NCBI GenBank assembly: GCA_018798825.1
Contig: CP076356.1
Coordinates: 1 to 64,000 of the forward strand
Reading direction: 5' to 3'
DNA length: 64,000 nt
Origin: Ochrobactrum sp. BTU1
GTDB lineage: Bacteria; Pseudomonadota; Alphaproteobacteria; Rhizobiales; Rhizobiaceae
Shown here piece after piece: positions 10,421 through 18,841 of the stretch. Every line of letters begins with the position of its first letter. The first letter of the stretch is position 1. Both the position numbers and the translations under genes were made by a program. Under the pieces are notes generated by a model that saw nothing but the letters and a program-made list of their open reading frames with translations, searched no databases and was not told where the DNA came from.

Positions 10421-10687
10421 GTGGACACATCCAGGATTATGGTCGTGCCGTCGATTATCCTGGGTGAAGCACGAGATCGGCTCTTCAGGTCTTCGATCTT
10501 TTCCAGACGCGATTATCACCAATTTCAGTGATTTTGTATTCTGCTTCAATAATATCAAAAATCGGACAAGAAAAACTGATGAAAAAGCTGGAAGGCAACT
10601 TCGGATCATCTGCATCGCTTCCAATCAAACAAGAATTCAGAGTATCTGCAGCATCGTAGCGGATCAGCATGAACTCACTGCACTATT

Positions 10688-11656
10688 TCAACATCCGGTT
10701 GTTTTGGCGTAATGGTTAGCGGTTGTTCCGACAGATCCCTGTAGCAGACCAATTAGACCACCCAAAGCCGTTGCAGATGAAACAAGGCCCCGTCCACCCG
10801 AGAAGGGGATGGCGCACACTGCTCCGAAAAATTTGAGCCCACGACTGGCCAATTTCAAGGGAAAACCTCTCAGGGCTTTCTGTGGGTTCTCTCTGTAACG
10901 CGCCGAGAACTCAGTAATGTTATGGTCACGGTTGCGGCGGAAATGATAAGACAGTGTAAGTCGGGTTGTCGGAACTGCTTCGTAAACGATCGCATCGCTG
11001 GCCCAGCCGGTTTTAGCACCAAGGCTCTTGGCCTTTGCCCATAAGTGCCAATCTTCTCCGCCCGACAGATTATATCTTTGATCGAAACTAAGGCCTGTTT
11101 CTCTGAAGAAACTCAGGCGCCCCATCCAGCTTCCTGTCGCAATCTTGATCGTATGCCCTTGTCCCGAATTGGACCTCAACTTGCATTTCCGCTCCGACTT
11201 CAAACTGCTCTGTTTTAATCCCGACCACACCACTTTTTGCATAAGTGTGAGGTCGGGTTCAAATGGGACAGGTCGGACAGGTGAACCAATAATATCCAGA
11301 TCCAATCGGTCCCGTTCCGCCAGTAATTTGACCAGCCAGTCTTCTGCAACCCATTCATCATCATCGACAAAGACTAGAAAGTCATAGCCTTTATCGACAG
11401 CGTAGTTCAGCGCGGCATTCCTCACTGCGGAAATGCCGGGTGTTCCTTCGTGGAAGTATGCAACTTCGGTACCTGAAACGTCTCTGCGGAATGTATCAAT
11501 AACGTCGTCTAATGAACGTTGGTCGTTATTCTCAACGATCAGGAAAGAAACATTATCGGAAGACGGGTGGATTAACTCACTAAAAGACGCAAACAAATTC
11601 GCGAGCATCTTCGGTCTGTCGCGGGTAACCACGGAAATACAGATACGGCGTCCCAA
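10688..11656 (-). CDS. family 2 glycosyltransferase
   Basis: A 322-residue GT-A fold glycosyltransferase. The N-terminal ISVVTRDRPKML strand, the GISAVRNAALNYA helix and the FVDDDEW DXD-type metal/nucleotide-sugar site are all present. A later GGEDWHLWAKA supplies the usual ED pair, and the C-terminus holds a hydrophobic glycine-rich segment. It probably transfers a sugar in surface polysaccharide synthesis at the inner membrane. The start used is a TTG preceded by a purine-rich AAGGG stretch, because the frame is closed by a stop eight codons upstream of that TTG (TGA, then AGG GCG GGG GCA AAA). The gene stands alone between recombinase remnants, with no polysaccharide cluster around it, which suggests it was brought in or stranded by rearrangement. 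Confidence 0.8.
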   Translation of the reverse strand: MGRRICISVVTRDRPKMLANLFASFSELIHPSSDNVSFLIVENNDQRSLDDVIDTFRRDVSGTEVAYFHEGTPGISAVRNAALNYAVDKGYDFLVFVDDDEWVAEDWLVKLLAERDRLDLDIIGSPVRPVPFEPDLTLMQKVVWSGLKQSSLKSERKCKLRSNSGQGHTIKIATGSWMGRLSFFRETGLSFDQRYNLSGGEDWHLWAKAKSLGAKTGWASDAIVYEAVPTTRLTLSYHFRRNRDHNITEFSARYRENPQKALRGFPLKLASRGLKFFGAVCAIPFSGGRGLVSSATALGGLIGLLQGSVGTTANHYAKTTGC

Positions 11657-11763
11657 TTTTGCCCCCGCCCTTCAAGTGATGCAATTACCTGAAGAATGAA
11701 TGGACCATAGGCATCAAAACTAACAATCACTGAAACTTGGTATTTTTGCTTATTTCTGAGCAA
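11640..11763 (-). pseudogene. N-terminal stub of a second family 2 glycosyltransferase
   Basis: A frame overlapping the 5' end of the glycosyltransferase reads YQVSVIVSFDAYGPFILQ, then VIASLEG and NWDAV. This is the standard first beta-alpha-beta unit of GT2 enzymes (V-S-V-I-V, then A-S-L-E-G, then N-W-D/E). It runs out of frame within about 40 codons, where the next gene begins. I read it as the leftover 5' end of a neighbouring GT2 gene fused by deletion to the present one. The start is TTG. Confidence 0.4.
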
Positions 11764-11980
11764 AAATAGTACTGTAAACGGGAGGCTTGTTATCTGCAGG
11801 AGCTGTCAGATTTGCTTCTGTCCGCATGTCGAAGGGGCTGGGTTCAGAGCTTTCTTCGTTGCTCGAACATTGGGCAGCGAGCTGCGATGCCTCAGTAGAT
11901 GCCAACCTCTTTCGGTTGATATTTTTCGACAGAGCCAAGACAAGGTGGGATAGTTCATCTGCATCGAAGGAGCACATCAT
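11750..11980 (-). CDS. hypothetical 76-aa protein
   Basis: A short frame with a protein-like composition (acidic N-terminus, then an S/T-rich middle) that ends at the GT2 stub. I see no family match and no clear ribosome site. It sits between the C-terminal recombinase remnant and the glycosyltransferase, all on the minus strand. It may be chance. Confidence 0.25.
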   Translation of the reverse strand: MMCSFDADELSHLVLALSKNINRKRLASTEASQLAAQCSSNEESSEPSPFDMRTEANLTAPADNKPPVYSTIFAQK

Positions 11981-11984
11981 AAAA

Positions 11985-12460
11985 TCAGCCGTGCGACTTT
12001 TCCTGATCTGCGTTCTGCATCATGTGATACTCAGACGCCTGTTGCATAGAGCGATGGCGCGATTGTTCCATGGCTTCGGGCAAAGGAATACCGCGATTGG
12101 CCGCTTCGGTGAGATAACCGGAGCGCAAACCATGTGCGGAACACTCCTCCGGCTTAAGCCCTGCCATTCGCGCACGCTGCTTGACGATCCGGTTGAAGGC
12201 GCTGGGTTCGAGCGCTCGTAGAGAAACATTGCCCCAGCGAACGATTTTGCGAAACACGCTGCCTTTGTCGATCTTGGCTGCTTTCAGCCAGCGGTTAAGG
12301 GCTTCGACGGGCCGGCCGGTCAGATAGACGATTTCATCGTGATCGGCACCACTGGTTTTGGTGCGATCAAGATGCCGAGAGAGGGGAGGGAAGAACCGTC
12401 CTCATCGGTCAGAGGGGATGTTTGACAAGCTGTTCTATGCGCAATCCTGCTATTTCGCTG
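11985..12460 (-). pseudogene. 3' remnant of the recurrent tyrosine recombinase
   Basis: This minus-strand DNA matches the catalytic half of the intact copies: LRALEPSAFNRIVKQRARMAGL, SAHGLRSGYLTEAANRG and EQSRHRSMQQASEY are readable in 11985-12257. A frame change precedes the RTKTSG/VEQLVK part up to about 12460, where similarity stops abruptly. The catalytic HGLR and the Tyr region survive, but the N-terminal half is gone. It lies downstream of the Fic gene in the same orientation, the position a recombinase takes in the toxin-antitoxin cassettes further right. Confidence 0.8.
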
Positions 12461-12511
12461 GGCCTGCAGCAATTGACGTGGCCAAGCTGGTAGCTCGGCC
12501 AGTAGGTCTCG

Positions 12512-12919
12512 ATGGTGCAGAAACCTGACAGGATGCTCACCAGCGAGACAGCTTGGCAAAAGACTGTGGCTCGCGAAGCCGTCATTCGGCCCCTCGCGTT
12601 CGTCAAGAGGCTGATCGGCCCGGAGAGATTTGCCCCGTGCAGGCAACTGGGTCTCAAGCCAACGAGGTTCTATGAGTTGCTCGGTCAATTCCGGCGAAAA
12701 CCGGTTATCAGTTCATTGCTGGATGACACGCCCGGCCTAGAGAGGGGGACGGCTTTTGTAATCGGAACAGGAAGATACCGTCACTTGCGCATCGTGGACC
12801 CGATCGTCGGTCGAAACGCGGGCATAGTCGATAAGATGTTTGCGCGGCGGCGCCGGATTGGCAGACTGCCGTTTTGCCATGGTTCCTTCGCCCGATTTTC
12901 AGGTGCTCTGTACAGATAA
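12512..12919 (+). pseudogene. N-terminal fragment of a Mu/Tn552-type (TniA-like) transposase
   Basis: The frame contains W-Q-x-x-V-A-R-E-A-V-I-R-P-L-A, then GPERFAPCRQLGLKPTRFYE, LLGQFR and ISSLLDDTPGLERGT. This matches the N-terminal helix-turn-helix region of Tn552/TniA/Mu-family DDE transposases, in which a REAVIRPLA helix precedes a LGLSxxxVYxLLxxY recognition helix and a RGR-like linker. Similarity fades after about 12755 and the DDE core is missing. It sits between recombinase and Fic sequences and is a transposon relic. Confidence 0.5.
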
Positions 12920-13099
12920 GGAATGCGTGAGAAAATTTTAAGATGCATGCGTGGAATAGAGGTGGATTACCGCCCCGCCAACGACGTTTTAACAAGCGAG
13001 ACAGGGACAGGGAGCATAAGAAAGGCATTCCGCGCCTCAGCAGGCCATTTTGGTTGAAATCGCCGGAAGCGTTGCAGTTCAGGGGATCGAAGGGGACAA

Positions 13100-13180
13100 G
13101 CATAGGTCCGGAGTGCAACTGGCGCAGCCCGCTGAAGGAAATGTTCAGTCAGAAGTTGGAAACGCGCGTGTATTGATCAG
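13100..13180 (+). repeat. left copy of an imperfect direct repeat flanking fic
   Basis: This segment (CATAGGTCCGGAGTGCAA ... GTTCAGTCAGA ... TTGGAAACG) recurs in the same orientation at 14616-14700 with mismatches and small indels. The pair brackets the Fic gene. Confidence 0.6.
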
Positions 13181-13206
13181 GACCAGCCTAGCATTTTCGA
13201 GTGGAA

Positions 13207-14334
13207 CTACTTAAACCGAGAAGGAGTCCGATCGCGAAGAAGCGAGAGCAGGGCTGAATTGATGTATAGATTTTCCCGTCCAGTTTTTGCCTCTTCAAGC
13301 AAGCCGATCTCAACAAGCGCCTTCAGGTAGACCGATGCGGACTGACGCTTTGCAATGCCGACATCCACGAGATCGCTGATCCGGCAGTACGGATTGACGA
13401 AGATCAGTTCGGCCAGTTCACGTGTGTAGATCTTCGGGAGATCGCGGCGGATGCGTTCTGCAGTCTGATCAAGTAAATCACGAATAGCCCGAATCCGAGT
13501 CGTCGACCATTCAGAGGTCTCACGGATAGCTTCGAGCATGTAAAGGATCCAGTCCTCCCACGACCCTTTTGTTGTTACGGCTAGAAGCCGATCGTAATAG
13601 GCACGTTTGTTGCCGATAATGTATCGGCTTAGGTAAAGGACTGGAATATCCAGAAGGCCTTTGTCTACAAGGTAGAGAAGGTTGAGGACACGACCAGTGC
13701 GGCCGTTGCCATCGATGAAGGGATGGATCGCTTCAAATTGGTAGTGCATTACCGCGAGACGGACCAGTGGATCGATATCCTCGGCTTCATGAATGTAATG
13801 CTCCCAGTTGGCCAGCTTGTTTCGGAGCAATTCCTGTCCTTCTGGTGGAGTGTAAATCACCAAGCCCGTCGCTTCGTTCATCAGCGCCGTGCCCGGTGTC
13901 GAGCGGATGTCGAGTTCAACGCCCTTGATCCTACGGCAGACGGCTACCGCAGTAGATGTTGAAACTGGACGCTCTCTAAGTGAATGGAACCCTTCATTTA
14001 ACGCCGTACGATATCGCAGTGCCTCTTTCGTTGCGGGGTCGGCTTGACCTCCAGTCTCATTGGCGAAGCGGAACAGTCGATCGGTCGTGGTGACTATATT
14101 CTCGATTTCCGAGCTCGCCTGCGCCTCAAGCAGCGGGATCGAGTTGATGAGGACCGATTGATTGGGGATGAGCTGGCCCGACACGCGAAGTTCGGCGAGC
14201 GAGGCCCTTGCCGCGATGCAAGCTTTTAGGACAGCCTTTTTCTCTATGTCCTCTCTCGGAGGCAGCGACGGAAGGTCGTTATAGGGGTGGTCTGGACGAA
14301 ACGTCATGTCGATTAATCCTGATTTAGACGACAT
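13207..14334 (-). CDS. fic: Fic-family protein AMP-transferase with autoinhibitory helix
   Basis: A 375-residue Fic protein that modifies target proteins with AMP (or another nucleotide monophosphate). The catalytic loop HPFIDGNGRTGR (204-215) is complete, including the base His. An inhibitory motif of the (S/T)xxxE(G/N) type, SSEIEN (74-79), precedes the Fic core, making it a class II, self-inhibited Fic protein. The N-terminal Fic_N-like region begins FRPDHPYNDLPxLPP. The C-terminus (from about 300) looks like a winged helix that may bind DNA. Translation may start at 14334 or at the second Met (14307), which fits the family start better. A perfect 31-bp palindrome upstream suggests autoregulation. 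Gene order with the recombinase remnant at 11985-12460 resembles the TA-recombinase cassettes to the right. Confidence 0.9.
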   Translation of the reverse strand: MSSKSGLIDMTFRPDHPYNDLPSLPPREDIEKKAVLKACIAARASLAELRVSGQLIPNQSVLINSIPLLEAQASSEIENIVTTTDRLFRFANETGGQADPATKEALRYRTALNEGFHSLRERPVSTSTAVAVCRRIKGVELDIRSTPGTALMNEATGLVIYTPPEGQELLRNKLANWEHYIHEAEDIDPLVRLAVMHYQFEAIHPFIDGNGRTGRVLNLLYLVDKGLLDIPVLYLSRYIIGNKRAYYDRLLAVTTKGSWEDWILYMLEAIRETSEWSTTRIRAIRDLLDQTAERIRRDLPKIYTRELAELIFVNPYCRISDLVDVGIAKRQSASVYLKALVEIGLLEEAKTGRENLYINSALLSLLRDRTPSRFK

Positions 14335-14375
14335 GACGTATTGGATATGTCGTCGCTATCGACGTGTGACAAAAT

Positions 14376-14406
14376 CGTGTCGATATAATCGGATTATATC
14401 GACACG
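14376..14406. promoter_or_regulatory. perfect 31-bp palindrome upstream of fic
   Basis: Two 15-bp arms (CGTGTCGATATAATC and its exact complement) surround a single G. It lies 42-72 bp before the fic start and is the obvious candidate operator. A weaker pair, GACGACAT and ATGTCGTC, overlaps the start codon region just downstream. The binding protein is unknown; the Fic protein's own C-terminal winged helix is one possibility. Confidence 0.65.
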
Positions 14407-14615
14407 TTCTGTGATCGCAAGCTGCTTTTGCAAATACCGAAGATATGGATGAATGATCAAATGAAAGCGTAGAATTTATGCCGATTACAGCCCCGGCGGC
14501 AGCGACTTGTTTAACAATCAAGATGGCGACATTGGAGCATAAGAACACATCTGCAAGCCACAGCTGGCTATTTCGATAGAAATGGCCATAAATACTGTAG
14601 ACCACGGGGGAGGGA

Positions 14616-14700
14616 GCATAGGTCCGGGAGTGCAAGCGGCGCAGCATCCTGTAAGAACCGTTCAGTCAGAATTTGGAAACGTACACGCGATCAACACGAC
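14616..14700 (+). repeat. right copy of the direct repeat flanking fic
   Basis: Matches 13100-13180 with the blocks GCATAGGTCCG, GAGTGCAA, GGCGCAGC, GTTCAGTCAGAA and TTGGAAACG in the same order and orientation. Confidence 0.6.
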
Positions 14701-14784
14701 CACGGTTCACCGGACCTCGTCGAAATTTGCTCAAAAGGCCGGAAAACTGGGCGCTTCCGGTAAGAAAATCTTCGATCATGGTTA

Positions 14785-15042
14785 ACCTCCGATAACCAGT
14801 AAGATAGTGTACCTTCCAGACCACGATCGCCAACAACGCGTAAGCGGTTCGAGATGGCGGCCGTCTGTGAGTTCTGACGAATAGTCAAGAACGGAGCGTA
14901 AATTTTTTAGAACTCTAAGGCGGAAGCCCATCGGCTGCTTTCGCCCACGAATTGCAGACATTCACCTAGCATACCCGCGCTACCCAAGAGCAGCCGTTCT
15001 AGAGATTATGCTTTCAACGTCCGCGTAGGGGTGGATAGCCGC
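14785..15042 (+). repeat. dispersed repeat, copy R1 (fic side)
   Basis: Begins CCTCCGATAACCAGTAA, continues through TTCCAGACCACGATCGCCAA, GGCGGCCGTCTGTGAG, GTCAAGAACGGAGCGT, and ends with GCAGACATTCACCTAGCATA, CCCGCGCTACCCAAGAGCAG and AGATTATGCTTTCAAC. The same blocks in the same order occur at 28550-28782 and, without the distal half, at 36232-36345. The distal half alone occurs at 52882-52958. No ORF is associated. Confidence 0.8.
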
Positions 15043-15068
15043 CATGAGGTATCGGTCATACAATGGGC

Positions 15069-15860
15069 TCATGATGAAGAGCCTCTGACGGCATGAATGG
15101 TTTCTTCGTCTGCGGGATAGAGCATTTCTAGTGCAATCTCGGAGACAGTCACGTCGACCGGCGTGCCAAACACGGTGACCGTGCTGAAGAAGGAGAGTGG
15201 CCCGAGCTTCGTCTGGATCCGGAGCGGGATTGCGAGGGAATGAGCGACAGCATGTCCACCACGTGGTCGTTTCGAAGGCCGGTAGAGCGTCTCGGCTTCC
15301 TCCAGGAGATCGCGTAGTCCGGGATCGCCAGTTAGATAGACCTCACGGCGCAGCCGGTGCAAAAGGTGTTGTGCCCATTCGTCAAAATTAAGGATGCGTT
15401 GCCCAAGACCGCCCGGTCGAAAAGTCAGATGCATAACGTTAATAGGTATTTCCAGAAGCTCGGCGCTTATGCCTTCATAGAGTTCGGGCACCGCGGCGTT
15501 CGAAAGAACCACGTTCCAATGCCGGTCGATGGCAAACGCCGGGAACGGTTTGTGTGCCTCGAGCGTCAATTCGACCGCTGCACGGATGCCCTCGAACGAT
15601 GCGTCATTAATAGACGTTTCGCCGAATATTGGTGCCATACCAGCCGCGACCAGCCACACGTTGCGCTCGCGAAGCGGAACATCGAGTTCGTCTGCAAGGC
15701 GGAGCACAAGTGCGCGACCGGGAGACGCCCGGCCCGTTTCAACGAAACCGAGATGACGCGCCGACACATCCGAGCGGAGCGCCAGTTCGAGTTGAGACAG
15801 TCGTCGCCGCTGCCGCCACGCGCGCAAATGTCGTCCGAAGGTTTCGACTTTCTGATCCAT
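15069..15860 (-). CDS. XRE-family regulator with MmyB-like ligand domain
   Basis: A helix-turn-helix regulator of about 263 residues. The N-terminal XRE domain reads FGRHLRAWRQRRRLSQLELA, then SARHLGFVETGRASP. The rest matches the MmyB-type (PAS-like) ligand domain, with FAIDRHWNVVLSNAAV, LNFDEWAQHLL and a C-terminal LGPLSFFSTVTVFGTPVDVTVSEIALE. The ATG at 15860 is preferred over upstream Mets (15893, 15914) because it begins directly before the HTH. It faces the SnoaL/ABM gene pair across a short divergent promoter holding a 15-bp palindrome, so it probably controls both itself and that pair. Homologues usually regulate neighbouring oxidoreductases. Confidence 0.85.
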   Translation of the reverse strand: MDQKVETFGRHLRAWRQRRRLSQLELALRSDVSARHLGFVETGRASPGRALVLRLADELDVPLRERNVWLVAAGMAPIFGETSINDASFEGIRAAVELTLEAHKPFPAFAIDRHWNVVLSNAAVPELYEGISAELLEIPINVMHLTFRPGGLGQRILNFDEWAQHLLHRLRREVYLTGDPGLRDLLEEAETLYRPSKRPRGGHAVAHSLAIPLRIQTKLGPLSFFSTVTVFGTPVDVTVSEIALEMLYPADEETIHAVRGSSS

Positions 15861-15952
15861 CTCGTTCCAAATCGTTGCGATTCTCGCCGACATTGGATGG
15901 AAGGCCGACAGCATCGCGCCTACCTATACCATGTCGGCCCGCGACGAAACAA

Positions 15953-15967
15953 CTACCTCAGAGGTAG
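15953..15967. promoter_or_regulatory. 15-bp palindromic operator candidate
   Basis: CTACCTC-A-GAGGTAG, a perfect inverted repeat with a one-base centre, lies between the divergent XRE and SnoaL genes. Its place supports starting the SnoaL gene at 16030 rather than at the earlier in-frame ATG at 15931, which would put the operator inside the gene. Confidence 0.55.
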
Positions 15968-16029
15968 GTGACACCACCACTGTGAGCGAGACATCCTTGG
16001 ATAGCGATGCAACCCGAGAGAAAGTCGAT

Positions 16030-16413
16030 ATGAAAGCGAACCTGCAAGACTTCACGAACCGATACGTGGCCGTATGGAACGAGGCGGATGCTGACAGGCG
16101 GCGCAGTGGGATCGAGACATTCTGGGCCGTGGACGGTAGCCATTTTATGCCGACGCGCGCATTCACCGGTCACGACAAGCTGAAGGAGCGTGTCGAGGAG
16201 GCCTACCAAGAGCTCGTCCGCGACAGGGGATTTACCTTCCGCCTCCATGGCGACCCATCTGGCCACCATGGCATCGTCAAATATGTCTGGGAAATGGTCG
16301 ATCCTAGATCAAGCGCCATCATCGCGCTCGGATCTACCGTGCTGCGTCTGGACGAAAACGATCGCATCGTTTCCGAGCACCAGTTCGTCGAGCCACTTTC
16401 CGTGCACGCGTGA
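16030..16413 (+). CDS. SnoaL/NTF2-like protein
   Basis: About 127 residues with the cone-shaped alpha+beta NTF2 pattern: FTNRYVAVWNEADADRRR, then FWAVDGSHFMPTRAFTGHDKL (the family's D-G area) and YVWEMVDP near the end. Members act as small-molecule hydrolases, isomerases or polyketide cyclases. The substrate cannot be told from sequence. The start at 16030 is chosen because GAGAG precedes it and the upstream extension is low-complexity and contains the operator. It is probably cotranscribed with the monooxygenase gene that begins at its stop. Confidence 0.75.
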   Translation: MKANLQDFTNRYVAVWNEADADRRRSGIETFWAVDGSHFMPTRAFTGHDKLKERVEEAYQELVRDRGFTFRLHGDPSGHHGIVKYVWEMVDPRSSAIIALGSTVLRLDENDRIVSEHQFVEPLSVHA

Positions 16414-16424
16414 TCGGTGTAACC

Positions 16425-16769
16425 ATGGCTGTTACCTTCCTGATCAAATTCGATGTGGTGCTAGGTCAGCGAGAACGCTTTCTCTCGCTGCTCGAAGGCG
16501 TACTCGATGCCATGCGCGACGACCCCATGTTCCATGAAGCGATCTTGCATTGTGATCCAGAGTCCGCGCATCGCTTTATGCTCTACGAGACGTGGGAAGA
16601 TTTTGACGATGTCGTGAATGTGCAGTTACGGCGTGCCTATCGGGAGGAGTGGCATGATGCGCTGCCGATGCTTCTCACGAAAGATCGCGATATCACATTA
16701 TGGACTCCCATACGTGACGATCGCTCCGCGCATCGACTACCGGGGAGTAGCACTTCTTTTGGCGAGTGA
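16425..16769 (+). CDS. antibiotic biosynthesis monooxygenase (ABM/YgiN-like)
   Basis: A 114-residue single ABM domain: TFLIKFDVVLGQRERFLSLL, then FHEAILHCDPESAHRFMLYETWED and a helix ending in the LLTKDRDITLW strand. ABM proteins oxidise quinols or small aromatics without cofactors, as dimers. A GTG at 16410 overlaps the stop of the SnoaL gene and could be the start by coupling; ATG 16425 is used here. Pairing with a SnoaL protein under an XRE regulator suggests a small detoxification or catabolic unit. Confidence 0.78.
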   Translation: MAVTFLIKFDVVLGQRERFLSLLEGVLDAMRDDPMFHEAILHCDPESAHRFMLYETWEDFDDVVNVQLRRAYREEWHDALPMLLTKDRDITLWTPIRDDRSAHRLPGSSTSFGE

Positions 16770-16847
16770 GAAAGGCGGCGCCCGGCGCTAGGTCGCTATC
16801 CTCAGAAGTCGCTATAGGGGGCGAAAGCAGTCGAATAGGCGTGTCCG

Positions 16848-17639
16848 TTAAAGCGCGTGACCCCCGGCTACCTGAATGACCTGTCCTGTGATCCATGACG
16901 ATGCGTCACTGAGGAGGAACAACACCGCATCTGCTATGTCTTCGGGGTTGCCTAGTCGACGTAAGGGGATCGAGGGCAGAACCTGCTTTTCAAGCGCATC
17001 ATCGATGTAGCCTGTCTGCACTGGGCCCGGAGCCACTGCATTCACGGTAATGCCCGCTGGCCCCAGTTCAATCGCCGCCGCCCTGGTCATCGCTTCTAAA
17101 GCAGCCTTACTGGTTCCGTAAAAGACCTGGCCAGGAAAGGCGCGGGCAGCATCGGTGCTGATGTTGACGATGCGTCCTCCCGATCCCTGCCTGGACATTA
17201 CTTGGCGAGCGAAGTCCGCCATAAGAAGCGTGGGGGCGGCGAGATTGACGTCATAGTGGCGACGATAGCGCCCGAAATCTGCGTCGATCAGACTGTCGGG
17301 GAGGTCACAGGCAGCAGCATTGTTTATCAGCCCGTCGAGCATGCCGACTTCACCCTCAGCCTCGGATATAAGCGTGGTGATCTCACTTTCAATGGAAAGA
17401 TCGGCTGCGATGATAGCGGCCTTGCCTCCACGCCGACGTATATCGTCCGCAACTTCAGAGGCCGCATCCTCACCAAGGATGGTATGTGCCGCCTGGGATG
17501 CTACGGACGGGGAACGAAGATAATGAATGGCAACGTTGGAGCCTTGCCCCGCGAGCGCAATCGCAATCGCTCGCCCAATACCCGAATTTGCGCCAGTAAC
17601 GAGATAGTTTCTGCCTGTCAGGCCGAAATGGAGTTTCAT
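16848..17639 (-). CDS. short-chain dehydrogenase/reductase (FabG-like SDR)
   Basis: A 263-residue classical SDR. The NAD(P) motif TGANSGIG (15-22), NNAA (106-109), catalytic S161, Y174 and K178 (YGTSK), the PGPVQT turn and the C-terminal SSWITGQVIQVAGG are all present. It should oxidise or reduce a hydroxyl/keto group in the cytosol; the substrate is unknown. It is convergent with the SnoaL/ABM pair (stop at 16848 against 16769) and has no operon partner. No regulatory site is evident upstream. Confidence 0.9.
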   Translation of the reverse strand: MKLHFGLTGRNYLVTGANSGIGRAIAIALAGQGSNVAIHYLRSPSVASQAAHTILGEDAASEVADDIRRRGGKAAIIAADLSIESEITTLISEAEGEVGMLDGLINNAAACDLPDSLIDADFGRYRRHYDVNLAAPTLLMADFARQVMSRQGSGGRIVNISTDAARAFPGQVFYGTSKAALEAMTRAAAIELGPAGITVNAVAPGPVQTGYIDDALEKQVLPSIPLRRLGNPEDIADAVLFLLSDASSWITGQVIQVAGGHAL

Positions 17640-18022
17640 CGAATGCTTCCAGATAGATGTACCGCGATGACCGCCTCGCGCGTTGCGACTCAGCGGTCCA
17701 GCTAGAGAGACGCTCTTAGCGTCGACTAGATGCGAATCTGGTCAGCCATATCTACTCCCGAACAATGGAAGAGTTATAACGGGCGGCTTTAGGCAGATCA
17801 AGTGGCCGGCAGCAATGTACGCATCGGGCCTCTATGTTCCTTCTTGTGTCTTCTATCCCGGAATGGCGTCGATTGTCTTGAAAAACGCGCTCTTGCAGTT
17901 GTTTTGGAGGGCTGATTCAATCTTCGCGGAACGGTTCGATGATAGGCGAACGCACAGTGATGCAGGAGGCGCTGTTCTACCTTTTTGAAGCGCGGCGGCC
18001 TGCGAAAGGGGTAACTAGATCT
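17640..18022. other. intergenic, nothing recognised
   Basis: Between the SDR start and the left end of the IS6 element. No ORF with protein-like features and no notable repeat were seen. Confidence 0.5.
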
Positions 18023-18841
18023 GGTTGTGTCGCAAAATTTTCAGTCAGTTAGAAGCGCGCTTATCCTTGGGCACACTTATGCTGCGAGGTCCGCAAAGAC
18101 CTGAAATGGCGAACGGTTGTCGTTGGCGAATTGGTTCTGCGGCTCATGTGGGCTACTTCCATTCCTGCGATGGTGGCCGAGGCGGAATGGAATGCTTTGA
18201 AGCCCATCATTGGTTTGGTAATCCGTTTGATAAAGCGGTGGTCTTGCTCAAGGATATTATTGAGGTATTTTATCTGACTGATTTCGATAATATCACCTGT
18301 TCCGGTGAATTTCAGGATGGCGTTAACTAACAGCCTGAAGGCCAGCCTGATTGGCGCCGCTTTTGTCAATGACAACCTTCTCGGGAACGCCGATAGTTGC
18401 AATGGCTTTCTTGAAAAAACGCCGCGCCGCAGCCAGATCCCGACGTTCAGACAGCATGAAATCAAGTGTTTGGCCATCGCGATCGACAGCTCGATACAGA
18501 TAGGTCCATTTATCCCGAACCTTGAGATAGGTCTCGTCAACTCGCCAGGAACTGGCCGTGCGGCGTTTTCGTATCTGAGCTTGCTCAGCGATCTGCGGTG
18601 AGTAGCGAACCACCCATCGGTTTAGGGTTGCATGGTCAACCGAGATGCCTCGTTCATCAAGGATCTCCTGCAGTTCACGATAGGAAACGGGGTAGCGCAC
18701 ATAAAAGAACACCGCGTGCACAATGACGCTTTTAGGAAAATGTGCGGCTTTGAAATCGACCGCCATCCGCTTCCACCTCACTCAAGTCCTACATAGTGTC
18801 ATGTGATAACCCATCAGATGTAAAAAATATGCGACACAACC
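18023..18841 (-). mobile_element. IS6-family insertion sequence (decayed)
   Basis: The element is bounded by 12-bp perfect inverted repeats, GGTTGTGTCGCA at 18023-18034 and its complement at 18830-18841, giving 819 bp, the usual IS6-family size. The 8-bp flanks (CTAGATCT left, CACCGCAC right) do not match, so it lacks a target duplication, as expected after recombination or deletion. The right end cuts directly into a resolvase gene. Confidence 0.85.
18077..18766 (-). pseudogene. IS6-family transposase with frameshifts
   Basis: The N-terminal frame reads DFKAAHFPKSVIVHAVFFYV, then RELQEILDERGISVDHATLN, with the first catalytic Asp in WRVDETYLKV and the second in VIDKSGAN. After GLQA the frame breaks near 18330. 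The continuation, VNAILKFTGTGDIIEISQIK and NNILEQDHRFIKR with the catalytic Glu, is in another frame, and the last residues (FANDNRSPFQVFADLAA) lie in a third. Two indels therefore inactivate an otherwise full-length enzyme. The tail is readable to a TAA at 18077-18079. Confidence 0.85.

Larger units (their letters stand above)
14335..15068. other. non-coding stretch carrying operator, repeats and no gene
   Basis: Between fic and the XRE regulator there is no credible ORF. The stretch holds a 31-bp palindrome (14376-14406), the right copy of the fic-flanking direct repeat (14616-14700) and one copy of the dispersed repeat (14785-15042). Confidence 0.7.
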
